From: Piscinibacter sp.
GTDB taxonomy: Bacteria > Pseudomonadota > Gammaproteobacteria > Burkholderiales > Burkholderiaceae_C
Assembly: GCA_019635485.1 (NCBI GenBank)
Contig: JAHBZL010000004.1
Location: 62,001-126,000 of the forward strand
Direction of reading: 5' to 3'
Length of the DNA stretch: 64,000 nt
The notes beneath the pieces were generated by a model. The model was not told where the DNA came from. It did no database searches and saw nothing but the letters and a program-made list of their open reading frames with translations. The first letter of the stretch is position 1. Every line of letters begins with the position of its first letter. This document shows positions 10,844-19,605 of this stretch, in pieces. The position numbers and the translations under genes are program-made.

Positions 10844-11822
10844 TCAGTCCGCCAGCGGGCGGCTGACGGCGTCGATGCGCTCCAGCACCTCCGGCGTCAG
10901 CTTCTCCAGCAGCGCCAGCGCGCCGAGGTTCGCCTGCAGCTGCGACAGCTTGGACGCGCCGGTGATCACGCTGCTGACCTGCGGTCGGCAGGCCGCCCAG
11001 GCGATCGCCAGCTGCGCAACGCTGCCGCCCAGCTCGGCGGCGATCGCCTCCAGTCGGGCGACGGCGGCATTGCGCGCCGGATCGGTCAGCCCGGCGACGA
11101 GGAAGCCCATGCCCTCCAGCGCCCCGCGGCTGCCGGCCGGCACGCCGGCGCGGTACTTGCCGGTCAGCAGCCCGGAGGCGAGCGGGCTCCAGGTGGTCAG
11201 GCCCAGCCCGATCTCGTCGATCAGCGGGGCGTACTCCTGCTCGACCCGGCTGCGGTGGAACAGGTGGTACTGCGGCTGCTCGACCACCGGCTTGTGCAGG
11301 TGGTGCCGCTCGGCCAGCTGCCAGGCGGTGCGGATGTCCTGCGCGCTCCATTCGCTGGTGCCCCAGTAGAGCGCCTTGCCCTGGGTGATCATGTCGCTCA
11401 TCGCCCAGACGGTCTCCTCGATCGGCGTGTGCGGGTCCGGCCGGTGGCAGTAGACGAGGTCGACGAAGTCGAGCTTCAGCCGGGCCAGCGAGCCGTCGAT
11501 GGCCTGCATCAGGTACTTGCGGTTCAGCGTGTCGCGCCGGTTGACGGCGTTGCCTTCGCGGTCCAGCCCCCAGAAGAACTTGGTCGAGACGACGTAGTTC
11601 AGGCGCGGCCACTTCAGCGCGCGCAGCCTCGCCCATCAGCTCCTCGCTGTGGCCGCGCGCGTAGGCCTCGGCGTTGTCGAAGAAGTTGATGCCGGCGTCC
11701 ATCGCCGCCGCGAGCATCTCGCGGGCGGAAGCGCTGTCGACCTGGTTGTGGTAGGTGACCCAGGAGCCGAGCGACAGGACGCTGAGCTGCAGGCCGCTGC
11801 GGCCGAGGCGACGGTAGAGCAT
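10844..11822 (-). pseudogene. Aldo/keto reductase with a single frame break
   Basis: From the ATG at 11822 the first ~67 codons read as an aldo/keto reductase of the potassium-channel-beta / YghZ type (MLYRRLGRSGLQLS, then FFDNAEAY). Around 11615-11632 the frame is lost, and the rest continues in another frame ([16 protein letters not shown] onward) to the TGA at 10844. The total length is one base more than a multiple of three, so either one base was gained or two were lost in a GC-rich stretch. The catalytic Asp, Tyr, Lys (STKFF) and His (VYCHRPD) are all still encoded. This suggests a very recent mutation or a sequencing error; if corrected, the product is about 325 residues. Confidence 0.85.
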
Positions 11823-11955
11823 GGGGTTCTCCGGCAGAAATCGACGCATCCTAGCCACAAGCGCCCGACCGTTCGACCGGCCCGATCGACCGCCGGGTCG
11901 TGCATTTCGCACGCCGGACCCGCGCAAGGCTTTGATTCGGCGCCGGGAATCGCTA

Positions 11956-12729
11956 ATGTGCGAAGGTATGGACCTGCTCACCGCCACCCTGACGCTGCCG
12001 ATGTCGCTGGCCGGGGCCATGGCAGGCCATGTGTTGGCGGGCCGTGCGGTGAAGGCGGTGCTGTGGTCCGTGTCGCCGCTGGCCGAGGGCGAGCCGCAGT
12101 CCTTCACCTACGAGCGCGACACCTTCCGCACCGCGGAGCCGGGGGCGATGCAGGTGGTCGGTGCCGCGGCGGCCGCCGGCCTGCTGTTCTGGATCGCCGG
12201 GCTGGCGCATTCGTGGTGGCTGGCCGCGCTCGCGCTGCTGGGTTGGCTCGCGGCGCTGGGGTTCGACTTGCTCACCTGGCAGCGCGTGGCGGTCAGCGCG
12301 AACAACCTCTGGTTCCAGCGCGGCCTGGGGCAGACGGTGCATCAGGTCGCGTTCGAGAACATCCGCGACGTGGCGGTCGAGGAGCGCGACGAGCGCTACT
12401 TCACGCTGCGCCGCGGCACCCGCAACCGGGTCTGCCGCCTGCAGGTGCGCATGAAGGACAAGCGGGTGGTCGCGCTGCCCAAGACCGACGCGCACACCGG
12501 CCTCACCGAGGTCGAGGAGGTGGCGAACCAGCTGCGCCAGCGCCTGCGCCACCTGGAGGACCGCGAGTCGATCCGCCGCTCCCAGGTCAAGGGCAGCGAG
12601 GCGGCCCAGGCGGCGGCCGAGCAAGCGCCGTCGGGCGACGCGGACCTGCGCCGGGCGCTGCGCAAGCTGCGGCGCAACGCACTGACGCCCGACGTCCCGA
12701 AGGCCGTCAAGCTGCCGAACGGCTCCTGA
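11956..12729 (+). CDS. Hypothetical membrane protein with PH-like cytoplasmic part
   Basis: A 257-residue protein if the ATG at 11956 is used; a second ATG at 11968 is also possible. Two hydrophobic segments (about residues 65-105) are followed by a soluble region rich in beta strands (RVAVSANNLWFQRGLGQ, FENIRDVAVEERDERYFTL) that resembles a bacterial PH-like domain, then a charged helical tail. I do not recognise a named family. Its end overlaps the end of the convergent amine-oxidase gene by 23 bases. Its position opposite the DUF4178/DUF350/polyamine unit makes a link possible but unproven. Confidence 0.65.
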   Translation: MCEGMDLLTATLTLPMSLAGAMAGHVLAGRAVKAVLWSVSPLAEGEPQSFTYERDTFRTAEPGAMQVVGAAAAAGLLFWIAGLAHSWWLAALALLGWLAALGFDLLTWQRVAVSANNLWFQRGLGQTVHQVAFENIRDVAVEERDERYFTLRRGTRNRVCRLQVRMKDKRVVALPKTDAHTGLTEVEEVANQLRQRLRHLEDRESIRRSQVKGSEAAQAAAEQAPSGDADLRRALRKLRRNALTPDVPKAVKLPNGS

Positions 12730-14356
12730 GCCGAACCGCCGCCAGCGCCCCGGCGCGCTGGCCGTGGAAGAAGGCCTCCTCGAACACCGAGTAGCCGGAC
12801 AGGTCGGCGTGCGCGAAATGCACGCGCCGGCCGCCTTCGGCGAGCGCCTGCAGCGCCGCGCTGCCGCGCACGCCGGGCCGGGGAATGCTCATCGCGTGGC
12901 CGTAGCGCATCAGATCGATCGCGCGCACGCGGCCCGGCAGGTCGGGATGGGCAGCCGCCAGTTCGGCCACCACCTCGGCCGCCCAGGTCGCGGCCGGCAC
13001 CTCCAGCAGGCGGCGACGTGCCGCTTCGAGGTCCTGCTCCGACCGGCCGCCGAGCGCGTGGTAGGCGGTCAGCACGGTCGGCCCCGGGAGCTGGCGCAGG
13101 CTCTGGTGCATCGCGTCGACGTAACCGAGGCCCGCGGCGCGGTACAGCACGTTGTCCCACGACGGCGCGGCGCCGGGCCGATCCTCGAGTGGCGCGTCGA
13201 GCTGCAGGTTGGCAACCAGCCAGGGCGCGTGTCGCAGCAGGCCGGCGGCCGCGGCCAGCGCCGGCGGCGGGGATTCCAGCACCCGTGCCGCGACGAACAG
13301 CGGCACGGCCAGCACGACCTGCGGCGCCCGCCAGCGCTCCAGCCGCTGCGTGGCCGCCTGCCAGACATCGACCTCGACCTCCTGGCGGCGCTCCTCGATG
13401 CGCGTCACCAGCGCGCCGCCATGCAGCCGCTCGCCCAGCGGCCCCGCCAGCCGCGCCACCAGCCAGCCGTTGCCCTCCGGCCAGGTCAGCACCGCGTCGC
13501 GCTCGGCCTCGTCGGCGTCGGGCGCGTGGAAACCGTGCCGGCTGGCGAAGTAGTGCAGCCCGGCCCAGGCCGACACCTGGGCACTGCCGGCGCCGTAGTC
13601 GTCGCGGCAGCAGTAGTCGAGGTACCAGCGCAGCGCCGGCGCGTCGAAGCCGCGCTGCGCCAGCCAGGCGTCGAAGGTAAGCGCGTCCAGCGCGGCGAGG
13701 GCGGGTGTCCACGGCGCACGCGCGGTCGGCAGGCGGAAGGCGCCGCCGGCGCCGGCCTCCGCGACCGCCGCGGCGAAGCGCCGGTACTGGGCCTGCGCCG
13801 CCGCCTGTTCGTCGGCGGGCAGCGCGTCGACCGGCGGCAGCAGGCCGTCATGCCAGGCACCGCCGATGAAGAGGCGTTCCTGCGGGCTGTGGCACAGGTG
13901 GCGCTCGTCGTAGACCACGCGGCCGGACTCGTGCCGGCGCAGACCGATCTCCTCGAGCCAGTCGGCCACCTCGTGCGCATGCTCGCCCGGCACCGGCAGG
14001 TAGTGCGCGCCGAGCGGGCAGGCCATGCCGCCCAGGCGGTGCCCGCGACTGTTGCCGCCGGCGGCGTCCTCGAGTTCGAGGACGTGCACGTCGTCGACAC
14101 CCCCGCGCTGCAGCGCGCGCGCCGCGGCGAGCCCGGCGATGCCGGCCCCGACCACCAGCGCGCCCGCCTCGCGCGTCGCCGCGGGGGCCGGCGGGCGGCC
14201 GGACTTCGTCTCGCGCAGACGGTGCCCGCGCTCGTGGCTCGCCCCGACCCAGCGCGCCGGCGGCGGCGCGGGCGACCCCCGCGAGCAGCCGGTGAGCCAC
14301 GGCGTGCCGAGCGCGGCGGCCGCGCCGGCCAGCCAGTGGCGGCGCCGCAGGCTCAC
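12707..14356 (-). CDS. Exported FAD-dependent amine oxidase-like protein
   Basis: A 549-residue flavoprotein. The GTG start at 14356 overlaps the stop of the upstream gene (GTGA). The N terminus RRRHWLAGAAAALG followed by LTGC reads as a twin-arginine signal with a lipobox, so the enzyme should be folded before export and lipid-anchored. The FAD-binding fold starts with VVGAGIAGLAAARAL (about residue 60) and an Glu-containing LELEDAAGG. The closing block FAHADLSGYSVFEEAFFHGQRA matches the C-terminal FAD contact of flavin amine oxidases. It is the last gene of the five-gene unit; with a spermidine-synthase-like enzyme next door, oxidation of a polyamine product is a reasonable guess. Confidence 0.82.
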   Translation of the reverse strand: MSLRRRHWLAGAAAALGTPWLTGCSRGSPAPPPARWVGASHERGHRLRETKSGRPPAPAATREAGALVVGAGIAGLAAARALQRGGVDDVHVLELEDAAGGNSRGHRLGGMACPLGAHYLPVPGEHAHEVADWLEEIGLRRHESGRVVYDERHLCHSPQERLFIGGAWHDGLLPPVDALPADEQAAAQAQYRRFAAAVAEAGAGGAFRLPTARAPWTPALAALDALTFDAWLAQRGFDAPALRWYLDYCCRDDYGAGSAQVSAWAGLHYFASRHGFHAPDADEAERDAVLTWPEGNGWLVARLAGPLGERLHGGALVTRIEERRQEVEVDVWQAATQRLERWRAPQVVLAVPLFVAARVLESPPPALAAAAGLLRHAPWLVANLQLDAPLEDRPGAAPSWDNVLYRAAGLGYVDAMHQSLRQLPGPTVLTAYHALGGRSEQDLEAARRRLLEVPAATWAAEVVAELAAAHPDLPGRVRAIDLMRYGHAMSIPRPGVRGSAALQALAEGGRRVHFAHADLSGYSVFEEAFFHGQRAGALAAVRLRSRSAA

Positions 14357-15927
14357 TGGTGCACCCGCCCCCATTCCTCTTCGAACAGGTGCACGAGCAG
14401 CTGGTTCGACAGGCGGTTCGGCTCCGCCGGCACGCGCGCCATGTCCGGCGGGAAGCTGAACAGCGCCGGCAGGCCCTCGGCCGACAGGAAGCGCAGCCCC
14501 TCGGGCAGCGCCGCCGGCAGGCGCCAGGGTCGCCGGCTCGCGACCACGAAGCCCCATTCGCCGAAGCTCGGCACGTGCGCGTGGTAGGGCGTGGCCGTGA
14601 GTCCGATGGACTCGATGGTCGCGACGACGGTCCAGAAACTGCGCCGCGCGATCAGCGGCGAGGTCGTCTGCACGACCGCGTACCCGCCGGCCGCCAGGTG
14701 CTCGTCGACCAGCTGGTAGAAGGTGCTCGTGTAGAGCTTGCCGATCGAGAAGTTGGTCGGGTCCGGGAAGTCGACCACGATCACGTCGTAGCGGCCTGCG
14801 TCCTGCTGCAGCCAGGCGAAGGCGTCGGCGTTGACGACCGTGAGCCGGGGCGAGTGCAGCGCGTCCTGGTTCAGCCCGCGCAGCAGCGGCGCCTCCGCGA
14901 ACAGCGTGGTCATGTGTGGGTCGAGCTCGACCAGCGTGACGGCCTCGACCGAACGGTGCTTCAGCACCTCGCGCACCGCCATGCCGTCGCCGCCGCCGAG
15001 CACCAGCACGCGCCGCGGCGCCCCCATCGCGGCCATCGCCGGATGCACCAGCGCCTCGTGGTAGCGGTACTCGTCGCGCGAGTGGAACTGCAGGTTGCCG
15101 TTCAGGAACAGGCGCACGCCGGCCGGGCTGGACGTCACGACCACACGCTGGTACGGGCTCGATTCGCTGTAGACGATGTGGTCGCCGTAGAAGCGGTCCT
15201 CGGCCCAGCGGGTCACGTGCTCGGCGGCCGCGAAGGCCGCGCCGAGCACGGCGAGCGTCAGCGCGCAGGCCAGCGCATGCCAGCGCAGGCCGCGCAGCTC
15301 GCCGCGGAACAGCCACAGCGCCCAGAGCGCGACGGCGGCGTTCAGCAGCCCGAAGAACAGCCCGGTGCGGATCAGCCCCAACTGCGGCACCAGGATCAGC
15401 GGGAACGCCACGGCCACCGCCAGCGCGCCCAGGTAGTCGAAGGTCAGCACCTGCGACACCAGGTCCTTCAGCGCATAGCGGTCGCGGAAGTGGCGCTTCA
15501 GGATCCGCATCACGAGCGGGATCTCGAGGCCGACCAGCGTGCCGACCGCCAGCACCATCAGGTACAGCGCGAAGCGGAACGAGCCGGCCGCCACGCTGTG
15601 CAGCGCGAACAGCGCCGCCGGCAGCAGGCCGCCGGTCAGGCCGACGAGCAGCTCGATGCGCAGGAAGTGCGCCACCAGCTGCCGGTCCAGGAAACGCGAC
15701 AGGTAGGAGCCCACGCCCATCGCGAACAGGTACGCCCCGATGACGGTGGAGAACTGCAGGACCGAATCGCCGAGCAGGTAGCTGGCCAGCGCGCCGGCCG
15801 CCAGCTCGTAGAGCAGCCCGCAGGCCGCGACCACGAACACCGAGGCGAGCAGTGCGACCTCGGCCGCGCGGATCGGCTCGCCGCGCGCGACGCCGCCGTC
15901 GGCGGCGTCGGCGGGCAGATCAGCCAT
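14353..15927 (-). CDS. Membrane-fused spermidine-synthase-like protein
   Basis: A 524-residue protein. The first ~220 residues hold about seven hydrophobic helices; the remainder is a spermidine/spermine synthase fold. The SAM-binding motif VLGGGDGMAVREVL is followed by LVELDP, and DFPDP stands where the catalytic Asp pair of aminopropyltransferases (D-x-x-DP) is expected, so both acidic residues are kept. The next residues differ from the usual GPA pattern, so the acceptor may not be putrescine. It begins inside the last codons of the DUF350 gene (8-base overlap) and ends overlapping the amine-oxidase start, which indicates tight cotranslation. Fusion to a membrane domain suggests action at the inner membrane. 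Confidence 0.88.
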   Translation of the reverse strand: MADLPADAADGGVARGEPIRAAEVALLASVFVVAACGLLYELAAGALASYLLGDSVLQFSTVIGAYLFAMGVGSYLSRFLDRQLVAHFLRIELLVGLTGGLLPAALFALHSVAAGSFRFALYLMVLAVGTLVGLEIPLVMRILKRHFRDRYALKDLVSQVLTFDYLGALAVAVAFPLILVPQLGLIRTGLFFGLLNAAVALWALWLFRGELRGLRWHALACALTLAVLGAAFAAAEHVTRWAEDRFYGDHIVYSESSPYQRVVVTSSPAGVRLFLNGNLQFHSRDEYRYHEALVHPAMAAMGAPRRVLVLGGGDGMAVREVLKHRSVEAVTLVELDPHMTTLFAEAPLLRGLNQDALHSPRLTVVNADAFAWLQQDAGRYDVIVVDFPDPTNFSIGKLYTSTFYQLVDEHLAAGGYAVVQTTSPLIARRSFWTVVATIESIGLTATPYHAHVPSFGEWGFVVASRRPWRLPAALPEGLRFLSAEGLPALFSFPPDMARVPAEPNRLSNQLLVHLFEEEWGRVHQ

Positions 15928-16144
15928 GGATCGCGGCGGCGACGATCTGCCCGATCGCGATCGCCACCGCGCCCACCACGATCGCCAGCGCGACGTTCTT
16001 GTGCTCGACGATCTCCTCCCACAGCTTGTAGGGCGTCATCTTGTCGACGATGACGAAGCTGATCCAGAACACCGCGACGCCGATCAGCGCGTAGAGCATG
16101 GAGCCGAAGAAGACCGCGGGTTTCAGCCATTCGATGCCGAGCAT
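15920..16144 (-). CDS. Short DUF350 membrane protein
   Basis: A 74-residue protein with two hydrophobic helices separated by a charged loop (VDKMTPYKLWEEIVEHKN). This matches one unit of DUF350 (YjfL-like), whose members usually carry two such units in about 130 residues; here only one is present, with no sign of truncation because the Shine-Dalgarno sequence AGGAG, ATG and stop are intact. DUF350 function is unknown. In E. coli the relative YjfL sits in an operon with a PspA-like protein and an ATP-grasp enzyme related to glutathionylspermidine synthase (family knowledge), again linking DUF350 to polyamines and the membrane. Confidence 0.85.
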   Translation of the reverse strand: MLGIEWLKPAVFFGSMLYALIGVAVFWISFVIVDKMTPYKLWEEIVEHKNVALAIVVGAVAIAIGQIVAAAIHG

Positions 16145-16180
16145 GTGAACTCTCCTCGTGGGTCCTGATGTCGCTGTGGG

Positions 16181-17758
16181 TCACTTGTGGCTGCCGCCAC
16201 TGGAATATCCGCCGAACGAGCCGCCGCCGGTGCGGAAGCCCCCACCGCTGGAACTGCGCAGGCAGTTCTGGTACTCGGTGGACGCCTCGCCGTAGGTGGC
16301 GCGCAGCTGGCTGCAGTCGTCGCCGTCGCAGCGGAACATGATCAGCACGACGGCGAGGACGAAGCCCCAGAAGAACAGCTTGGCCAGCAGCGAGGCGGCA
16401 TTGCCCGAGGCCGGCAGGGCATCGCGCTGCAGCGCGGCGCGCTTGTCGGGCGCGAGGCGGAAGGCTTTCAGCACCGCGTCCGCCGTGAGCGTCTCGCCGG
16501 CCGACCAGGTGATCTCCTGCGTGCTGCCGCTGCCGGTGCGCTCGCGGTTCAGCCGCTTCGCGGCGAAGCCGCCGGTGCCCTGGTAGTCGGTGTTGTAGGT
16601 CAGGGCGTCGCGCTCGAGCTTCCAGTAGAACTCGCCCAGCACGTAGGTCGCCTTGCCGGTGTAGTCGTACAGCTTGCGGTACAGCACCCCCTGGTACTTG
16701 ACCGCCTCGCCGGCCCGCTCGGGCACGCCGGTGATCGGCGCGGTCCAGCTCCAGCCGTCCTCGGCGTCCACGAGGAACGCGAAGCCTTCCTGCCGGTGGT
16801 ACAGCAGGTACTCGCGCCAGAAGGTCTGTTCGTCGTCGCCCACCTCGCAGCGCTCGGCGTAGCCCACCACCTGCCAGGGCAGCGGCCCCTTGCCGAGCAG
16901 GGCCAGCGTGCCGGTCGTGCCGAGCGGGATCTGCGGTTCGCTGCCGTTCTCCTGGGCGTAGTGCTGCAGATCGCCACCGACGCCCTGCGACACGTCGACC
17001 ACCGCATGGCACTGGTGGCAGACGATCGACTGCGTCGTCGCCAGCTTGACCTCCAGCGCGGTGCCGCAGCTCGGGCACTCGACGCCGCGCGCCTGCAGCG
17101 TCTTCTCGCTGGCGGCGGCCAGCCCCGTCATCGCCAGCTCGCCGATCGCCACCGAGCGGCCGACCGACCACTTGGGCGCGCCCGGCTCGGTGTAGTCGAG
17201 CGTGCCCACCTCGTCGCGCGTGCTGCGCAGGTCCGCGACGACGAACGGGCGATCCAGGGCCGGCCGGAACGGCAGTTCGCCCTGGGCGGCGATCAGCCGG
17301 GCGGTCGTCACCGAGGCCACCGACCAGGGCTGGCCGGCGACGTTCAGCGTCTGGCCCGGCTGCAGGCCGGTGGCCGGCTGCGGGGCTGCGGCCAGCGGCG
17401 CGTCGAAGGCGAAGACGTAGCGCCCGTTATCCTCGCTCAGCCAGCCCGAGCGGCCGTTGTCGAACAGCGCATGCCACTCGTTCCAGGTGCCTTCGCCGTA
17501 GCCGATCTGCAGCCGGCCGACCAGCGTGAACGGCTCGCCCTGGAAGCGCCCGGCCGCGCCGAGCTGCAGCGGCGAGTGGTCGTCGAACAGCTCGGCGGAC
17601 TGGCCGATGCGCCGCAGCGCCGCGCCGTCGCGGACGATCGTGCTGCGGCAGAAGCTGCAGACCGCGAATGCCGAGGCCGCGGAGCGGAACTCGACCGGCG
17701 CGCCGCAGTTCGGGCAGGCGGCGCGGTAGCCGCGCTGCGCGCTGGGCTCGGTGGCCAA
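16181..17758 (-). CDS. DUF4178 protein with two zinc ribbons
   Basis: A 525-residue protein. The first CPNC...CSFC zinc ribbon is at about residues 15-36, followed by a DUF4178 region (FTLVGRLQIGYGEGTWNEWH). A second ribbon CPSC...CHQC at about 225-250 is followed by another DUF4178-like block (WQVVGYAER...FWREYLLYH). One membrane helix lies near the C terminus, followed by a Gly/Ser-rich tail. The start is TTG at 17758, four bases after the SPFH stop; no ATG fits as well. DUF4178 has no established function; the pairing with an SPFH protein and a polyamine enzyme is the main clue. Confidence 0.85.
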   Translation of the reverse strand: MATEPSAQRGYRAACPNCGAPVEFRSAASAFAVCSFCRSTIVRDGAALRRIGQSAELFDDHSPLQLGAAGRFQGEPFTLVGRLQIGYGEGTWNEWHALFDNGRSGWLSEDNGRYVFAFDAPLAAAPQPATGLQPGQTLNVAGQPWSVASVTTARLIAAQGELPFRPALDRPFVVADLRSTRDEVGTLDYTEPGAPKWSVGRSVAIGELAMTGLAAASEKTLQARGVECPSCGTALEVKLATTQSIVCHQCHAVVDVSQGVGGDLQHYAQENGSEPQIPLGTTGTLALLGKGPLPWQVVGYAERCEVGDDEQTFWREYLLYHRQEGFAFLVDAEDGWSWTAPITGVPERAGEAVKYQGVLYRKLYDYTGKATYVLGEFYWKLERDALTYNTDYQGTGGFAAKRLNRERTGSGSTQEITWSAGETLTADAVLKAFRLAPDKRAALQRDALPASGNAASLLAKLFFWGFVLAVVLIMFRCDGDDCSQLRATYGEASTEYQNCLRSSSGGGFRTGGGSFGGYSSGGSHK

Positions 17759-17762
17759 GGTG

Positions 17763-18818
17763 TCAGACGAGCTTCTTCAGCAGCTCGGCCTTCTTGGCGT
17801 CGAACTCGTCCTGCGTCAGGATGCCCTTGGCCTTCAGGTCGCCCAGCTTCTCGAGCGTGGCCATCACCTCGTCCGGCCGCACGCCGGCCGGCGCGGCCGG
17901 TGCCGCCTGCGGCGCAGCCCCGCCCTGCAGTCCCTGCGAGAGCTGCTGCGCCATCACCTGGCCGAGCGCCACCCCGGCGCCCAGCCCCATCGCATCGCCG
18001 ACCACGCCACCGCCGGAACCGCCGGCACCGGCCGCGCCTTCGGCGAACTTCGGGATCGCCTGCGCCGTCTGGTACTGCATGAACTTGCCCATGTCGTTGC
18101 CGACCATGCCCATGCCGATCTTCTGGTCGAGGATCTTCTGCAGCTCCTCGGGCAGCGAGACGTTCTGCACCGTCACGCCCTCGAGCTTCAGGCCGATCTT
18201 CTCGAAGGCCGGCGCGGTCGCGTCCAGCAGCGCCTTGGCGAACTCGACCTGGTTCGCCGCCAGGTCGAGGAACGCGATGCCGCTGGAGGCCACCGCGTCG
18301 GAGATGTGCTGCAGCATCAGCGCGCGCAGCTGGCCGTCCAGGTCCGGCACCGTGTAGGTGTCGCGCGTGCCGGAGATCTCCGTGTGGAACAGCTTCGGGT
18401 CGGCGATGCGGTAGCTGTAGTTGCCGAACGCGCGCAGGCGCACGGCGCCGAAGTCCTTGTCGCGGATCGTCACCGGCTGGGTGGTGCCCCAGCGCTGGTC
18501 GACCTGCTGCCGCGTGCTGAAGAAGTAGACGTCGCTCTTGAACGGGCTCTTGAAGAGCTTGTCCCAGTTCTGCAGGTACGTGAGGATCGGCAGCGTCGCC
18601 GTCGTCAACGTGTAGCGGCCGGGGCCGAACAGGTCGGCCACCTTGCCCTCGTTGACGAACAGCGCCATCTGCGATTCGCGCACCGTCAGCGAGCCGCCGT
18701 TCTGGATCTCCCGATCGGCCATCGGGAAGCGCCAGGCGAGCGTGCCGTCGCCGGGCTCGACCCACTCGATGATGTCGATGAACTGTTTCTTGATGAAATC
18801 CATCAGCGCCATGAGCAT
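17763..18818 (-). CDS. SPFH/Band-7 domain protein with SHOCT tail (YdjI-like)
   Basis: A 351-residue protein. The N terminus (MDFIKKQFIDIIEW) resembles the membrane-skimming start of SPFH proteins. The central SPFH domain (about 20-220) includes GPGRYTLTTATLPIL, FFSTRQQVDQRWGT and a LDLAANQ...FAKALLDATAPAFEKIGL helix. A glycine/alanine linker follows, then a C-terminal SHOCT motif (LGDLKAKGILTQDEFDAKKAELL). This is the layout of the YdjI/virion-core-like branch, thought to scaffold membrane complexes. A second ATG at 18812 has a better-placed GGGGGA and may be the true start. It is the first gene of the five-gene unit and lies 103 bases after epsI on the same strand. Confidence 0.87.
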   Translation of the reverse strand: MLMALMDFIKKQFIDIIEWVEPGDGTLAWRFPMADREIQNGGSLTVRESQMALFVNEGKVADLFGPGRYTLTTATLPILTYLQNWDKLFKSPFKSDVYFFSTRQQVDQRWGTTQPVTIRDKDFGAVRLRAFGNYSYRIADPKLFHTEISGTRDTYTVPDLDGQLRALMLQHISDAVASSGIAFLDLAANQVEFAKALLDATAPAFEKIGLKLEGVTVQNVSLPEELQKILDQKIGMGMVGNDMGKFMQYQTAQAIPKFAEGAAGAGGSGGGVVGDAMGLGAGVALGQVMAQQLSQGLQGGAAPQAAPAAPAGVRPDEVMATLEKLGDLKAKGILTQDEFDAKKAELLKKLV

Positions 18819-18921
18819 CCCCCGACCGTTCGTTGCGAAGGCCGGCCTTTCGGGCCGGATGATCGGATCATAGTAGAGGCCCGTCGTCGGGCCGCTGCGC
18901 GGACGGCACGCCCGTGCCCCG

Positions 18922-19605
18922 TCACGGGTGCGAGTCGGCGCCCGTCAGGCGAGCACGTTCGGCCGCCGGCAGTGCCTTCAGCATGGCGGCCGCGAACTCG
19001 GCGTGCAGCCGGTACGCGTGTTCGGCATCCTGGTCGATCGACGACACGCGGACCAGCAGGCCGTCGCCGCGCTGCGGCCGGGCCGTGCGGGTGACCCGCT
19101 GCAGGAGGGACAGCCGTTCGCCGACGTCCAGCCGCCCGCCGACGACGGCCCAGTAGGTGATCGGCTCCGGGCGCCCCGGCAGGCGTGCCGTCAGCCGAGT
19201 CACCGGCAGCTCCCGCTCGGGCAGCCGCAAGCTCGCACCGCTCGAGCTTCCGACCTCGAAGCCACCGGCGCGATAGCAGACTTCAGGGCGATGCAGTTGC
19301 ATGTCCGCGGACTGGTCGCCGCCGTAGGCGACCGACAGCATGATGCGGTCGCCGCGCGGGTTGATGAAGGTGCGCTCGAACACCTGGTCGTAGATCCGGA
19401 CCTGTGCACCGCGCCGGTCGGCGGCCCGCACGAAGGCCGCCGCCGCAGGGTCGAGTTTCCAATCGCCGAACTGCGCGGGCAGCAGGCGGTCGAGGTCGAT
19501 GCGCGCCGCCGCCGGGAGTGCCGACGGCTTCAGCCACGCGGCCAGCACGGCGGTCGAGCTCATGCCCAGCGCGAGCAGGACGGCCCGGCGCCTCGACGCG
19601 CTCAT
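18922..19605 (-). CDS. epsI: EpsI-family exosortase-associated protein
   Basis: A 227-residue periplasmic protein with an N-terminal hydrophobic signal or anchor (about 7-25). The core block (VFERTFINPRGDRIMLSVAYGGDQ, then LHRPEVCYRAGGF) matches the EpsI/DUF3485 family, which is either fused to or encoded beside exosortases. Its role in exosortase-linked polysaccharide or protein export is not settled. It overlaps the xrtB stop by 4 bases (ATGA), so the two are translationally coupled. Confidence 0.88.
   Translation of the reverse strand: MSASRRRAVLLALGMSSTAVLAAWLKPSALPAAARIDLDRLLPAQFGDWKLDPAAAAFVRAADRRGAQVRIYDQVFERTFINPRGDRIMLSVAYGGDQSADMQLHRPEVCYRAGGFEVGSSSGASLRLPERELPVTRLTARLPGRPEPITYWAVVGGRLDVGERLSLLQRVTRTARPQRGDGLLVRVSSIDQDAEHAYRLHAEFAAAMLKALPAAERARLTGADSHP

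Noticed and set aside
9038-18818. speD as a sixth member of the DUF4178/DUF350 unit
   Set aside because: It is on the other strand, over 3 kb from the unit's last gene, with unrelated genes between. It may supply the substrate but is not part of the operon.
18842-18858. CCGGCC...GGCCGG hairpin between epsI and the SPFH gene as a terminator
   Set aside because: Six-base stem without a T tract; read-through from epsI cannot be excluded, so no terminator is claimed.
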